Assembly (NCBI GenBank): GCA_031289615.1
Contig: JAITPD010000034.1
Span: forward strand, 1-52,499
Source of the DNA: Lactobacillaceae bacterium
Lineage (GTDB): Bacteria; Bacillota; Bacilli; Lactobacillales; Lactobacillaceae
Length of the DNA: 52,499 nt
Reading direction: 5' to 3'
Part shown: positions 8,233 through 17,410 of the stretch, piece after piece
How positions within the stretch are numbered: position 1 is the stretch's first letter
Layout: each line of letters begins with the position of its first letter
The notes under the pieces: generated by a model
Databases searched by the model: none
Seen by the model: only the letters and a program-made list of their open reading frames with translations
Told to the model about the DNA's origin: nothing
Made by a program: the position numbers and the translations under genes

Positions 8233-11200
8233 CTACTTACTAACTTGATGCACATGAATCTCATAGGCATCACCCTTTGAATTTGCACCCTTTTGTTCAA
8301 ACGATTTAAGAATATAGATACTATTTGAACCCTTTTGCAACGTATACGTCTTTGAGAATCTCTCCGCTGCAAGTCCCATGTAAGCATCACCGTGTTCATC
8401 TAGCCAAATGCTGTCATTAGAACTAGCGATTCCATTAAAGACGGTCTCATCATTCACCATCACTGTTGAACCACCATTATGCGATGTTACCGTTCCACTC
8501 AAAGTAAACTTAGTGTTCGTCGTATACACATCATAAACATTTGAACCCTCTCGGTGAATCCAAGTAGCCTCAGTGTCTAAATGCACGACCGGCTTACCCA
8601 AGTCAACCGCGAGTACGTGCGTTTCTTCTGAATGTTTAACTACATCATTCACACTATAATCATACTCAACAGTAAAGAGTTTCTTCGTGACATTCTCAAT
8701 GTCTTTTGCCACGTATTTGAATGAACCATCTGCATTGATCTTAACTTGATTTTCTGTCGCATTTGGATCAGTGCTATTGATGATAATTTTCATGTTAGCA
8801 ACTGTTGGTAAAGCATAACCAGAAATCGTATATTCCTTAGTGTCAGGATTATAAATTGCGTACTCATTATTGTCATCCACAAGATTAGAGGGATCAACAA
8901 TTCCATCAACTGTCAAAAATTCAACCGGATTTGCCTCAGTTAAGCCATCCATAATTCCAACACGTTCAGCCTTAATTGGCAAAATTGGATCAGAATTCTT
9001 TCCATCATCAATTTCCACGTCATCCAAAGTATACCCTGCTGGCAAACGGTAGACTGTAATAGAATTGTCTCCAACAAAATTCTTCAAATCAGTAGCATAA
9101 TTCTGAATTTTGTCGCCTTCCTCACCCAAACAAGGAAGTAAAGTTCGATCACTATTATATTGCTCTAGTAAGTTCAAAACTGTTTTGTCATATGAATTAA
9201 ATTCAATCTTATTTGCACCTGTCGCTCCTTCAAACAAAGCTGTTTTCACTTCCTCTGGAGAATCAGTATGGGTTTTGTTGGTCAACGTCTCTGAATTAGC
9301 CAATTCTTGTGCATCATACAGGTGAACAGTCGCAGAATAGTTCCCTTGACTGTCAATCTCACTTGCCTCGCCAACACTCTTACCATCAATAGGATTAACC
9401 ACGTGCAGATTATTTTTATGGTACAACTTTATATCATCAGTTGGGCCTGAAGGATAAATATAACCTGGGCTTACAGTTTGAAGTAACCCAGATTGTTGAT
9501 CAATTGTCTGAGCATTATACACAAACATCTTACTTGCTTGGTGTTCATTAAATTGCCCGTTCAATGTCAATTCTTCGACATCATTTGGCACAACCAACAC
9601 TGAAGTCTCACCACGCATCACCCATTTACCATGGTTAATTTGCGCAATTTTTTCATCACTGTCAGTCAAAGCATGATCTGCCATCGGATCAACATTCAAA
9701 TTCGGCACTAATGGCTTGTGTAACGCTTCCCCAGTTTCATCAGTGAAAGTAATATATCCAATAGTTGCAATTTCTAGCTTTTGCTTCCAATGACCGGTTT
9801 GGCTTGGTGTCACCTGAACAGATTTCACCAGCTGATCTTCATACGTATAAGTTGAAATCGTAAACGCCTTAGAATTATCATAATCCCCGTTCATAGTAAT
9901 TTGCCAGTTATCGCTACCTAATGGTGTAAGGTCGAATGCATTAATTAAATCAGAACTCTTATCTGAACTAATCATTGGATCACGAATTGCCCCAACTTGT
10001 AAATGTGTTCGCTCTACATCACTATACAATGCGAACTCTTCTCCCTGCGTATCAACGTTTAACTGCTTCGAATATGTTGTCAAATCAGTATCAGAACCCT
10101 TATCCTTAGTTAAATCGACCAATATCTTATTTTCGTACCAATTACCATTTCCGGCGTTATCACGCACCGTAAATTCAACTGTATTACCGGTTTCTTTAAG
10201 GTCAGTCAACTGATTTTGATTCACGGTAAATTTAATCTTTTTAGCATTCCAATCTACATCACTGATAGCACTATTTTGACCAGCTTTATAAAATGCTTCT
10301 TTTCCATTAATTCGTACACTCACCCCCGCACCTTCTGGGTTAATATCTGTTGTCACAATTCCAGAACCGTTTTCTTCAATTTCTCCAGAAAGGACAAACT
10401 GCTGTTCATCATTGTCTGATTCCTTTGGTTGGGCTACCAATGTAACATTCTTAACCTTAGGAACGACATTGTCCACAGTCAGCTTATGATACTTAATTTC
10501 TGTCTTCTTACCATCCCAAGAAGTTGCCTTGACCCGGATATAATAAATTCCGTCAGGTGCCTTGTTCATATCACCATTCGTTGGATCTGGAAGCATTCCA
10601 TCCCAGTCAGCAGTAATCTGTTGTGGGGCGACATCCTGGTAGGTTGCTAAATGCTTCAAAAGCGTCTTTTTCTGCCCATCTAAGACATCAAATGACAATT
10701 CCTTTGACCACCGCATCACCTGTTCAAAATCAACCATTGCGTTATTACTTGAAGTTGAACTAAACGAAAGGGCCGCATGATTTGGGTCATTAGTCCAATA
10801 TTTCCCACCCAGCGCTGGATCGTCAACATCTGTGGCAGTAGCACGCAATGGCAACCCACTCGTTCCATTTGCTAGATAACCATATCCATAAACTGAGCCC
10901 TTTTCCTCAGCTGATTTATCCAAAATTGCATCTTGATCCCAATCGCCATAGAAACCAACATAAGGAATCGATTCAGCTGGTAAAGCAAGATCAGAAGTCG
11001 GTGTCACTTTAACGTAACCCTCAACCCAATTTTGTTCCGCAAATGTGTCTGGCAAAGTTATCGTAACTTGCACGGTCTTGATGGCATTCGCTGCAATTGT
11101 AACTTTTTGCTTATTGCTAGTCACTTCTGAGTCTGCCACTAATTCATCATTCACCAAATCCAAATTTTCTTTTTCGTCAGCCATATAGTATAACCCAACA

Positions 11201-13608
11201 TCATTCAAATGTTGCATATCAATAATCGAAGAACCGTGTGCTTTGATTCCTACTTTATTTGGCGTTTCAGGATCTTCAACTCGTACTTCAGTTTGCACTC
11301 CTTCTCCACCATCAATCGTATAAGTTTCGCGCTTGTTACTAGTGTTTTGAATATTCAACTTAAAAGTCTTAGTGGTTGTGGCAAAACTCTTCAAATTAAC
11401 AACACCATCACCGTCACTCGCATCAGTTACGACTGTAGTAGCTTTACTAGCTGAATCAACTTGCACCATTCCAGCTCCTTGTTGCCGTGGTGAATAAAGC
11501 GAATTATTTGCAACATCTGCCACAGGACTTGCAGTATTTTGAAGCATCGTTCGAATTTTCTTAACAAACGTCCCACTACCTTGTCCTAAATCGGTATTAT
11601 TCTTTTTTGCTTGTTGTTTCAACAGTGCAACAGATCCAGCGACGAATGGTGAGGCCATTGAGGTTCCACTCAGTTGTTGGTATCCATCGTTAGTCAATGA
11701 CCAAACGTGCCCACCAATACCAGTCACATCGGGTTTAATTTCCAAATCAGGAGTGGTTCCCCATGAACTGAATGTTGACATTTTCGCACTATCAGCATTA
11801 TCAACCTTTTCAATAAATGGTTCTGATATAGAAAGCCCAGATGCTCTACGATTATCATTGTTTACACTTTCATTATGCTCCATAATATACTTAGTTAATT
11901 TTTGCCCAGCTTCATATGACATTCCAATCGAAGGAACTGCTACACTTTCATCATACTTTTCCCATCCAAATGACGGCATTTCACGATCTTTATTATCAAT
12001 CAAAATAAGTCCCTTAATATGTGAACTGGTACTTTTTGCATGTAACATCTTTTGAATCTCTTCCAAGGTTCCTTCTTTATATTTAACAACAATAATTTCA
12101 TTCTTAGGAATTTGTAAATTTGAAATATCATTCATTGTCCCGCCAGCTTGTCCACTAGCAGAATCTTTAGAATCATTTAGCAACTCGATAGTACTTACAT
12201 CATCCCAAATATCATCTGGAATTCCCGGAGCTGCTTCAACTTGCATCATTCCAAATTGATCTACGCCATCCTTGCTAATTTTAACAAATGATGGCCTCTT
12301 TGAAGTTCCCTCCATCGAAGCGACTGAAATGGCTCCATCCGAATAAGCCAAATCCCCCAAACTGAAATCCTCTTCAACATTGTGTTCATCAGTGTGGTTG
12401 TCATCCATTCCACGGGTAGATGCACGTCCATCATTTGAGGCTGCAACGACTGGAACTACTCCAGCATCTGCCGCCCGATTCAAGGCAATTGACTCTGGTG
12501 CAATTTCCTTTGCGGTAGTCATTGTGCCACCCAAAGACAAATTCATAACGTCAGCGCCTAACTTAACTGAATCTTCAATCGCATCAATGATAGCGTCGGT
12601 AAAAGCACCTTGTCCATAATGTTCATCATTAGCAAAAACCTTCATATCCAATAATTGCGCTTCAGGTGCGACTCCTTGGACCTTTCCATTGGCCGCCATA
12701 ATTCCAGCAACGTGTTGCCCGTGCATATTAGTAACACCAGTTGAATCCTTTAATTCACTTTTTTTGTCAGAACCAACAGCATAATTGTGTGCATAAGGGA
12801 CCTTTTTTGATTCCCAAACTCCATAATTGTTAGCTTTCACAAAGGCTGTCGTGGTGGCCTTTGATAGCTTGAGAGCTGCTTTACCGGTCTTAGTCAACTT
12901 CAAGTCCGGGTGCGTGTAATCGATCCCTGAGTCAATATCAGCAATCAATATTCCAGCCCCATCTGCTCCATTGACCTTCCGATATTCGTCAGTTACTTGT
13001 GCAATCTCGTTGTCATCGGTATCGGCGGTCTGATAAACGCCTTGAATCGAAACACCCTTAACTCCCGCAATTTCTGCCAATTCTGCTAATTGAGATGGCT
13101 TTGCTTCAATCGAAAACGTGTTAACTAGATAACCTGAAGTGTCCGCAACTTTCTTCCCAGTAATTTTTTCTGACGCTTCTTGCATTGGCTTTTGCGCAGC
13201 GACGACACTTTTTTCAGCTGCATCAATAGCGTAAATTGAATCAGTCGTTCCATCTGCTTTCGGTGTGCTAATTTTTTCAATAGCAGCCTGCGCGTCTAAA
13301 GTCAAAGATACCTTGATATATGTGCTTGATTTTTCACCAAGCGTCATTTCGGTCGGCTTCTTACCTTGGTTTTCAAGCTGAGCATCATAAACCGTTGTCA
13401 TGCCCTTAGTTTTTTGATCATCTTCTTTTTCTGCTGTTGTCTTAGGAGTACTAACCGGGTACGCCTTTACAATACTACTCACTTTTTTCGCTGTGGCTAC
13501 TTCTGCTTGCTGTGTAGTTAGATAATCGGCAGTTAGCCCTGCTCCGATCAATCCAATTGCACCTAATACCAAAAGCGACTTCAACATGTAACTTTTATTC
13601 GTTATCAT
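8233..13608 (-). CDS. Secreted subtilisin-like (S8) cell-envelope serine protease
   Basis: This 1791-residue protein has an N-terminal signal peptide (hydrophobic about 10-27, likely cut near the AEVATA region). An I9-like propeptide follows (about 90-195). The S8 triad is complete: D226 in DIDSG, H296 in HGQHVAG and S650 in GTSMASP, with N392 as oxyanion residue. A PA-type insertion of about 170 residues (440-610) sits between H and S, as in lactocepins and C5a peptidases. Fn3-like and beta-sandwich repeats fill the remaining 1000 residues. No LPxTG motif, no C-terminal membrane helix and no obvious wall-binding repeat is seen, because the protein ends HVHQVSK. It therefore may be released or held non-covalently. 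The likely role is degrading proteins for amino acids or trimming surface proteins. The ATG follows AAAAGGAG. The gene is monocistronic with its own promoter and terminator. Confidence 0.93.
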   Translation of the reverse strand: MITNKSYMLKSLLVLGAIGLIGAGLTADYLTTQQAEVATAKKVSSIVKAYPVSTPKTTAEKEDDQKTKGMTTVYDAQLENQGKKPTEMTLGEKSSTYIKVSLTLDAQAAIEKISTPKADGTTDSIYAIDAAEKSVVAAQKPMQEASEKITGKKVADTSGYLVNTFSIEAKPSQLAELAEIAGVKGVSIQGVYQTADTDDNEIAQVTDEYRKVNGADGAGILIADIDSGIDYTHPDLKLTKTGKAALKLSKATTTAFVKANNYGVWESKKVPYAHNYAVGSDKKSELKDSTGVTNMHGQHVAGIMAANGKVQGVAPEAQLLDMKVFANDEHYGQGAFTDAIIDAIEDSVKLGADVMNLSLGGTMTTAKEIAPESIALNRAADAGVVPVVAASNDGRASTRGMDDNHTDEHNVEEDFSLGDLAYSDGAISVASMEGTSKRPSFVKISKDGVDQFGMMQVEAAPGIPDDIWDDVSTIELLNDSKDSASGQAGGTMNDISNLQIPKNEIIVVKYKEGTLEEIQKMLHAKSTSSHIKGLILIDNKDREMPSFGWEKYDESVAVPSIGMSYEAGQKLTKYIMEHNESVNNDNRRASGLSISEPFIEKVDNADSAKMSTFSSWGTTPDLEIKPDVTGIGGHVWSLTNDGYQQLSGTSMASPFVAGSVALLKQQAKKNNTDLGQGSGTFVKKIRTMLQNTASPVADVANNSLYSPRQQGAGMVQVDSASKATTVVTDASDGDGVVNLKSFATTTKTFKLNIQNTSNKRETYTIDGGEGVQTEVRVEDPETPNKVGIKAHGSSIIDMQHLNDVGLYYMADEKENLDLVNDELVADSEVTSNKQKVTIAANAIKTVQVTITLPDTFAEQNWVEGYVKVTPTSDLALPAESIPYVGFYGDWDQDAILDKSAEEKGSVYGYGYLANGTSGLPLRATATDVDDPALGGKYWTNDPNHAALSFSSTSSNNAMVDFEQVMRWSKELSFDVLDGQKKTLLKHLATYQDVAPQQITADWDGMLPDPTNGDMNKAPDGIYYIRVKATSWDGKKTEIKYHKLTVDNVVPKVKNVTLVAQPKESDNDEQQFVLSGEIEENGSGIVTTDINPEGAGVSVRINGKEAFYKAGQNSAISDVDWNAKKIKFTVNQNQLTDLKETGNTVEFTVRDNAGNGNWYENKILVDLTKDKGSDTDLTTYSKQLNVDTQGEEFALYSDVERTHLQVGAIRDPMISSDKSSDLINAFDLTPLGSDNWQITMNGDYDNSKAFTISTYTYEDQLVKSVQVTPSQTGHWKQKLEIATIGYITFTDETGEALHKPLVPNLNVDPMADHALTDSDEKIAQINHGKWVMRGETSVLVVPNDVEELTLNGQFNEHQASKMFVYNAQTIDQQSGLLQTVSPGYIYPSGPTDDIKLYHKNNLHVVNPIDGKSVGEASEIDSQGNYSATVHLYDAQELANSETLTNKTHTDSPEEVKTALFEGATGANKIEFNSYDKTVLNLLEQYNSDRTLLPCLGEEGDKIQNYATDLKNFVGDNSITVYRLPAGYTLDDVEIDDGKNSDPILPIKAERVGIMDGLTEANPVEFLTVDGIVDPSNLVDDNNEYAIYNPDTKEYTISGYALPTVANMKIIINSTDPNATENQVKINADGSFKYVAKDIENVTKKLFTVEYDYSVNDVVKHSEETHVLAVDLGKPVVHLDTEATWIHREGSNVYDVYTTNTKFTLSGTVTSHNGGSTVMVNDETVFNGIASSNDSIWLDEHGDAYMGLAAERFSKTYTLQKGSNSIYILKSFEQKGANSKGDAYEIHVHQVSK

Positions 13609-13652
13609 AGGCGTACTCCTTTTTAATAGATATGCGTTTATTTAGTTATGCT

Positions 13653-13681
13653 AATATAACTCTCATTTATTTCTAATGCAA
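13653..13681 (-). promoter_or_regulatory. Promoter of the S8 protease gene
   Basis: TTGCAT, 17 bases, TATATT on the minus strand, about 45 bases before the start codon. A cre-like sequence (TGCAAGCGTTTTTA, plus strand 13677-13690) overlaps the -35 box. It matches the catabolite-control consensus except at one position. Confidence 0.6.
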
Positions 13682-13907
13682 GCGTTTTTATTTTACAATT
13701 TTATTACAAAACAACTTATTAAACGCTTATTTATAGCCGTTTACTTACAAATAATAATCTAATTTAGTTCTAATTTTATCTGCATGTTTGTTTCAAAATA
13801 CCTAACAAGTTCTATATTTCGTATTTTTTACTTGTATATTGTTAGGAAAATTATGTATTTAAATCCAACTTTGGCTTAGGCTAAATTTTCTGATTCCTTT
13901 TAAGCGC

Positions 13908-13944
13908 AAAAAAATACCCACCCGACCGAAATCGAGTGAGTATT
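13908..13944 (-). terminator. Rho-independent terminator after rpsI
   Basis: A 13-bp stem on the minus strand (AATACTCACTCGA with TCGGGTGGGTATT, some G-U pairs) has a 6-base loop and runs into a U tract. It lies about 45 bases downstream of rpsI. The rest of the 13609-13989 gap holds only the protease promoter. Confidence 0.9.
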
Positions 13945-13989
13945 CAAATTTTTGTAATTGTCGCAATCGACAAATCGGTAAGATAAATC

Positions 13990-14382
13990 TTAACGCTTTG
14001 AGAATTGTGAAGCCTTACGGGCCTTCTTCAAACCTGGCTTCTTACGTTCCTTCATACGTGAGTCACGAGTCAACAATCCTGCTGACTTCAAAACTGCACG
14101 GAATTCAGGGTCAACTTCTAACAATGCACGTGAGATACCATGACGGATCGCACCTGATTGTCCAGAGAAGCCACCCCCATTAACGTTTACCAAAACATCG
14201 TAGTTTCCCAAAGTTTCAGTTGTGTTGAATGGTTGAATCATAACCTCACGCAAATTAGCGAAAGGAATATAGTCTTCAGCAGACTTGCCGTTGATAGTAA
14301 TTGCTCCGTTACCAGGTACCAAACGTACTCGTGCAACTGAGTTCTTACGACGACCAGTTCCGTAATATTGTACAGTAGCCAT
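13990..14382 (-). CDS. rpsI: 30S ribosomal protein S9
   Basis: The 130-residue protein has the full S9 family length. It begins [20 protein letters not shown] and ends in the conserved basic tail [12 protein letters not shown], which reaches into the ribosomal P site and contacts tRNA. It follows rplM by 25 bases in the universal rplM-rpsI order, and a strong terminator closes the pair. A GGAGAAAT site precedes the ATG. Nothing unusual is seen. Confidence 0.98.
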   Translation of the reverse strand: MATVQYYGTGRRKNSVARVRLVPGNGAITINGKSAEDYIPFANLREVMIQPFNTTETLGNYDVLVNVNGGGFSGQSGAIRHGISRALLEVDPEFRAVLKSAGLLTRDSRMKERKKPGLKKARKASQFSKR

Positions 14383-14407
14383 AATACTTATTTCTCCTTT
14401 CTGCTAA

Positions 14408-14851
14408 TTAGATTAGGTTAGTGATATCCAACACTTCAGGCTTTTGAGCTTCGTGATTGTGATTTGCATCAGCGAACACATGTAGCTTCAAACCTTGTTG
14501 GTGACCAAGAGTACCCTTTGGCAACATTCCTTGAACTGAAAGCTCAATCAAACGTTGAGGATTCTTTTCACGAAGGTCACCGGCTTTGCGCTCCTTCAAA
14601 CCACCTGGGTGATTTGAGTGGTGATAATAGATCTTGTCTGTAGCCTTTTTACCAGTCAAAGCGACGTTTGAGGCATTGATAACAATAACGTTATCACCTG
14701 TGTCGATGTGAGGGGTGAAAGTAGGCTTGTTCTTACCACGCAAGATTGATGCTACGACCGTTGACAAACGACCCAAAGGTACGTCAGTTGCGTCAACAAT
14801 GTACCACTTACGCTCGATCTCACCTGGCTTTGCCATATAAGTTGTACGCAT
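14408..14851 (-). CDS. rplM: 50S ribosomal protein L13
   Basis: The 147-residue protein is a full L13, with [18 protein letters not shown] near the start, the GDNVIVINA core and the NHPGGLKER loop. It is an early assembly protein that binds 23S rRNA. I chose the ATG at 14851 because GGAGG lies 8 bases upstream. An in-frame codon 5 residues earlier would extend the protein but falls on top of this site. The pair has its own promoter and a structured leader. Confidence 0.97.
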   Translation of the reverse strand: MRTTYMAKPGEIERKWYIVDATDVPLGRLSTVVASILRGKNKPTFTPHIDTGDNVIVINASNVALTGKKATDKIYYHHSNHPGGLKERKAGDLREKNPQRLIELSVQGMLPKGTLGHQQGLKLHVFADANHNHEAQKPEVLDITNLI

Positions 14852-14869
14852 GGAAATTTCCTCCAAATA

Positions 14870-14945
14870 TTCTGTTTGTTTACTTTACCAATAATAAAAA
14901 GTCGTACCAGGACATTCCCAAATGTGGTGTGGTAAACAATACCGA
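14870..14945 (-). ncRNA. Probable L13 leader (autoregulatory 5' UTR of rplM)
   Basis: Between the promoter and the rplM ribosome site the transcript contains TGTTTACC near its 5' end and GGTAAAGTAAACA just before the gene, which can pair. Between them lies CTGGTACGACTTTTTATTATTGG. This arrangement and wording fit the L13 leader RNAs of Firmicutes, where free L13 represses its own operon. The call rests on recognition and a visible hairpin, not on a covariance model search. Confidence 0.55.
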
Positions 14946-14950
14946 GAATT

Positions 14951-14979
14951 ATCTTACCTTTTTTCAGCACTAAAGTCAA
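14951..14979 (-). promoter_or_regulatory. Promoter of rplM-rpsI
   Basis: Near-consensus sigma-A promoter: TTGACT, exactly 17 bases, TAAGAT on the minus strand. The predicted leader is about 95 bases long. Confidence 0.85.
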
Positions 14980-15206
14980 TGGTTTTAGACTAAAAATGTG
15001 GCTTAATTCAATTCTAGTCTATAATTCTGACTGCTTTAGCTGTAAATGCTGTTAATTGTTCAAAGTACGCTTTACTAATTTTTATTTTTGTAGGTGTAAC
15101 ATATTTTAAAATATATATCATCCTCAACTTGGTACTAAATATATTTTCCAATATTTAATGTCGAAAATAATCAGCTAATTTAATTGATTACCAAACCTTA
15201 TTAAAA

Positions 15207-16010
15207 TTAATCATTCGGCGGAATCGTATCCTCTGATCCTGAACTTTCCGAAGAACTCGCTGACGAACTTGATCCCGACGACTCAGCACTTGAACTGGCG
15301 CCACTACTTGAATAAGCAGACGATGCTGATGACGAATAACTTGGCGCTGTGCTGGTAGCCGTTGAAGTTTTGGCTTGTGCTGCCGAACTAGCCGCCGCTT
15401 CACTCTGCTCACGCGCAACCCTGGCCGCATACGACGCATTCAACGAGGCTTGCTCTTCTGCAGCTGAGGATGCCTTCCGCGCTTCCTCTTTAATCTCTTC
15501 TTTGGCTCGAGAAATTTTTTCACGAGCCGCCGCTTGATATTTGGTCCGCATTTTCTTCAACTCTTTTTCGGTTTGCTGTTTCTCAGTTGCCTGCGGATTG
15601 AAAAGCTGCATCTTATAACCCTTAATCTCTTTAGCAGTATAACCCTTAGCCTTAAGCCAATTATTAAATGTATTTTGAACGACCGTGATATTAGCATTGG
15701 CCCCAGCATCGTTTGCTCTTACATCTTGAAGCGCGTCCGCATATTTCACAGGAACATCCCACGCTAAATGATTAGCATCAGAATCCGCATTAACCTCAGC
15801 CAAATGCTTATCCATCAAATGGTTCATGCTGCCCAAAACCATCGTATCAATATTTTGATTATACTCTTCAACCAATGTATTATAGCGGCTTTCTCGTGGT
15901 GAAATATGGCTTCCGTTAATCATAATAATCGCCAAAAAAACAGCCATAACTAGAGCTAGCATGATATCAAGTTTGAATTTAAATTTTAATTGAGTCATAT
16001 TACGTCTCAT
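15207..16010 (-). CDS. Membrane-anchored protein with coiled coil and Ser-rich extracellular tail, unknown function
   Basis: The 267-residue protein has one N-terminal membrane helix (about residues 14-31) after a short basic end, so the rest is probably outside the cell. A globular part follows (about 35-130). A charged helical region (KELKKMRTKYQAAAREKISRAKE and onward, about 140-200) looks like a coiled coil. The last 70 or so residues are almost only Ser and Ala and end DTIPPND. I do not recognise the family. It is third in a three-gene unit, 12 bases after a polymerase/ligase-like membrane protein. The Ser-rich tail would be a natural target for O-glycosylation by those neighbours, but this is inference. 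The ATG at 16010 was chosen for AAGGA 9 bases upstream. Confidence 0.75.
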   Translation of the reverse strand: MRRNMTQLKFKFKLDIMLALVMAVFLAIIMINGSHISPRESRYNTLVEEYNQNIDTMVLGSMNHLMDKHLAEVNADSDANHLAWDVPVKYADALQDVRANDAGANANITVVQNTFNNWLKAKGYTAKEIKGYKMQLFNPQATEKQQTEKELKKMRTKYQAAAREKISRAKEEIKEEARKASSAAEEQASLNASYAARVAREQSEAAASSAAQAKTSTATSTAPSYSSSASSAYSSSGASSSAESSGSSSSASSSESSGSEDTIPPND

Positions 16011-16022
16011 ACATATAATTCC

Positions 16023-17366
16023 TTAATTATGGTAGCGTGCATTTCTAGAAACCCGTGTTCTCAAAGCTCCATCAATTTCATTAGTAATATTCTTTGAACG
16101 TTGCGTCCTTAGCGGTTGCTGCGTCTGTTTACTATCGCTTAAAGCTCTAAATGCAATCACCATAAATGGAATCCAAAAGGCAGCATTTGAACCAGAAACT
16201 CCGTAACGATACAAAAAGACGTGTTCAAACAACATCATGACACTCAGATAGATAAAGCCAGACCAATAAATCAAGTTGTGCGTCTTATAAATCTTAATCA
16301 TGATGAATGCCCAAATGACCAGCACCAACAAAGCTCCAATCAGTCCTGCTGTAAAGACGTAATACGGCATATCACCATCTAAGCCAGCCCAACTTGGCCA
16401 ATGAGTGAAGAAATGCTCGCGAATTTGATACATTTGTCGCAAGCCCGTTCCAAATAGTAGCTGAGAATGTTTTTCAATATACTGAGACCCTTGTGTTCCG
16501 TAATCTATCCGTCCAGTCGATAAAACATTCAATGTCGTGTACAACTCTGAGCCACGTTTAATGACCAACAATATTACGAGATAGACTCCATTAACTAAAA
16601 CAATCCCACCTGTCATAATGTACCAAATAAGTTTCATGTGTTTGCTGAAAAACAGCTTTACAACCCTTAAGAGAATTAGACTGATTGTGAATCCAAAGAC
16701 AGACAATAGCACAGAACGAGTTCCGGCATTTAACAGCAATAATATACCAAATATTAATGTCGTGATTGAAAATAACATGAACCGCTTCGACAACATTTGA
16801 AATACTGAGACTATAATTAATATACCTGCAAAAAATCCCAACGTATTAATTGCATAGAACCCGATCCCAATCCGTTCCATTCGGGTATTAGAAATAATCC
16901 CTTGGAAAAGCCCAGAAAGTTTAACATTGATTTCGGAATTATACGTTAGTGATAGCGACACCAATACTGCACTTAACGTCACTTGCCAGGTGAACAAAAA
17001 TCTGTGCAGTTTGTCGTAAAAATAATCGCTAATGCTGACTGACATCAAAATGAAAATGATCAATCCATAGACATAGTTGTAGCTTTCCGTGGATGCCTTG
17101 ATATGTTTACCAAATCCTAAGGCAACAACCGTAACTAACAACAAAGCCAAAGTAGCTAGTAACATTGCACGATTTTTCTTGAACGAACTCCCGATGACCC
17201 CAGAGATGAAAATAAACATAATCGAATATGTGTTAATCTCACTCCAAATCGGATCAGCTCCAGAAGTATACGTCACAACCCACGAATAGATAAAAACAAC
17301 TAACCCTAAATACAAATTAGTTGGCTTGACGTAATTATTGTAGATGTCTTTTATTTCGTGAAACAT
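16023..17366 (-). CDS. Polytopic membrane protein, O-antigen polymerase/ligase-like
   Basis: About ten or more hydrophobic helices fill this 447-residue protein. A larger outside loop contains GTQGSQYIEKHSQLLFGTG and HWPSWAGLDGDMPYYVF (about residues 290-350), the layout of Wzy polymerases and WaaL/PglL-type ligases. In that superfamily the loop holds catalytic His and Arg residues. The usual product would be joining of lipid-linked glycan units or their transfer to an acceptor at the outer face of the membrane. I chose the ATG at 17366 because GGAG lies 8 bases upstream. An ATG 11 codons earlier lacks such a site. It lies between a GT-C-like protein and a Ser-rich membrane protein. Confidence 0.7.
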   Translation of the reverse strand: MFHEIKDIYNNYVKPTNLYLGLVVFIYSWVVTYTSGADPIWSEINTYSIMFIFISGVIGSSFKKNRAMLLATLALLLVTVVALGFGKHIKASTESYNYVYGLIIFILMSVSISDYFYDKLHRFLFTWQVTLSAVLVSLSLTYNSEINVKLSGLFQGIISNTRMERIGIGFYAINTLGFFAGILIIVSVFQMLSKRFMLFSITTLIFGILLLLNAGTRSVLLSVFGFTISLILLRVVKLFFSKHMKLIWYIMTGGIVLVNGVYLVILLVIKRGSELYTTLNVLSTGRIDYGTQGSQYIEKHSQLLFGTGLRQMYQIREHFFTHWPSWAGLDGDMPYYVFTAGLIGALLVLVIWAFIMIKIYKTHNLIYWSGFIYLSVMMLFEHVFLYRYGVSGSNAAFWIPFMVIAFRALSDSKQTQQPLRTQRSKNITNEIDGALRTRVSRNARYHN

Positions 17367-17410
17367 AAATGAATCTCCAGTCTTAAACAAAGGGTTCATA
17401 AAGTCAGCAT

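Noticed and set aside
8870-13000. Plus-strand open frames of 60-100 codons inside the protease gene and elsewhere
   Set aside because: They are antisense to a long gene with clear domains, lack ribosome sites and show no recognisable protein features.
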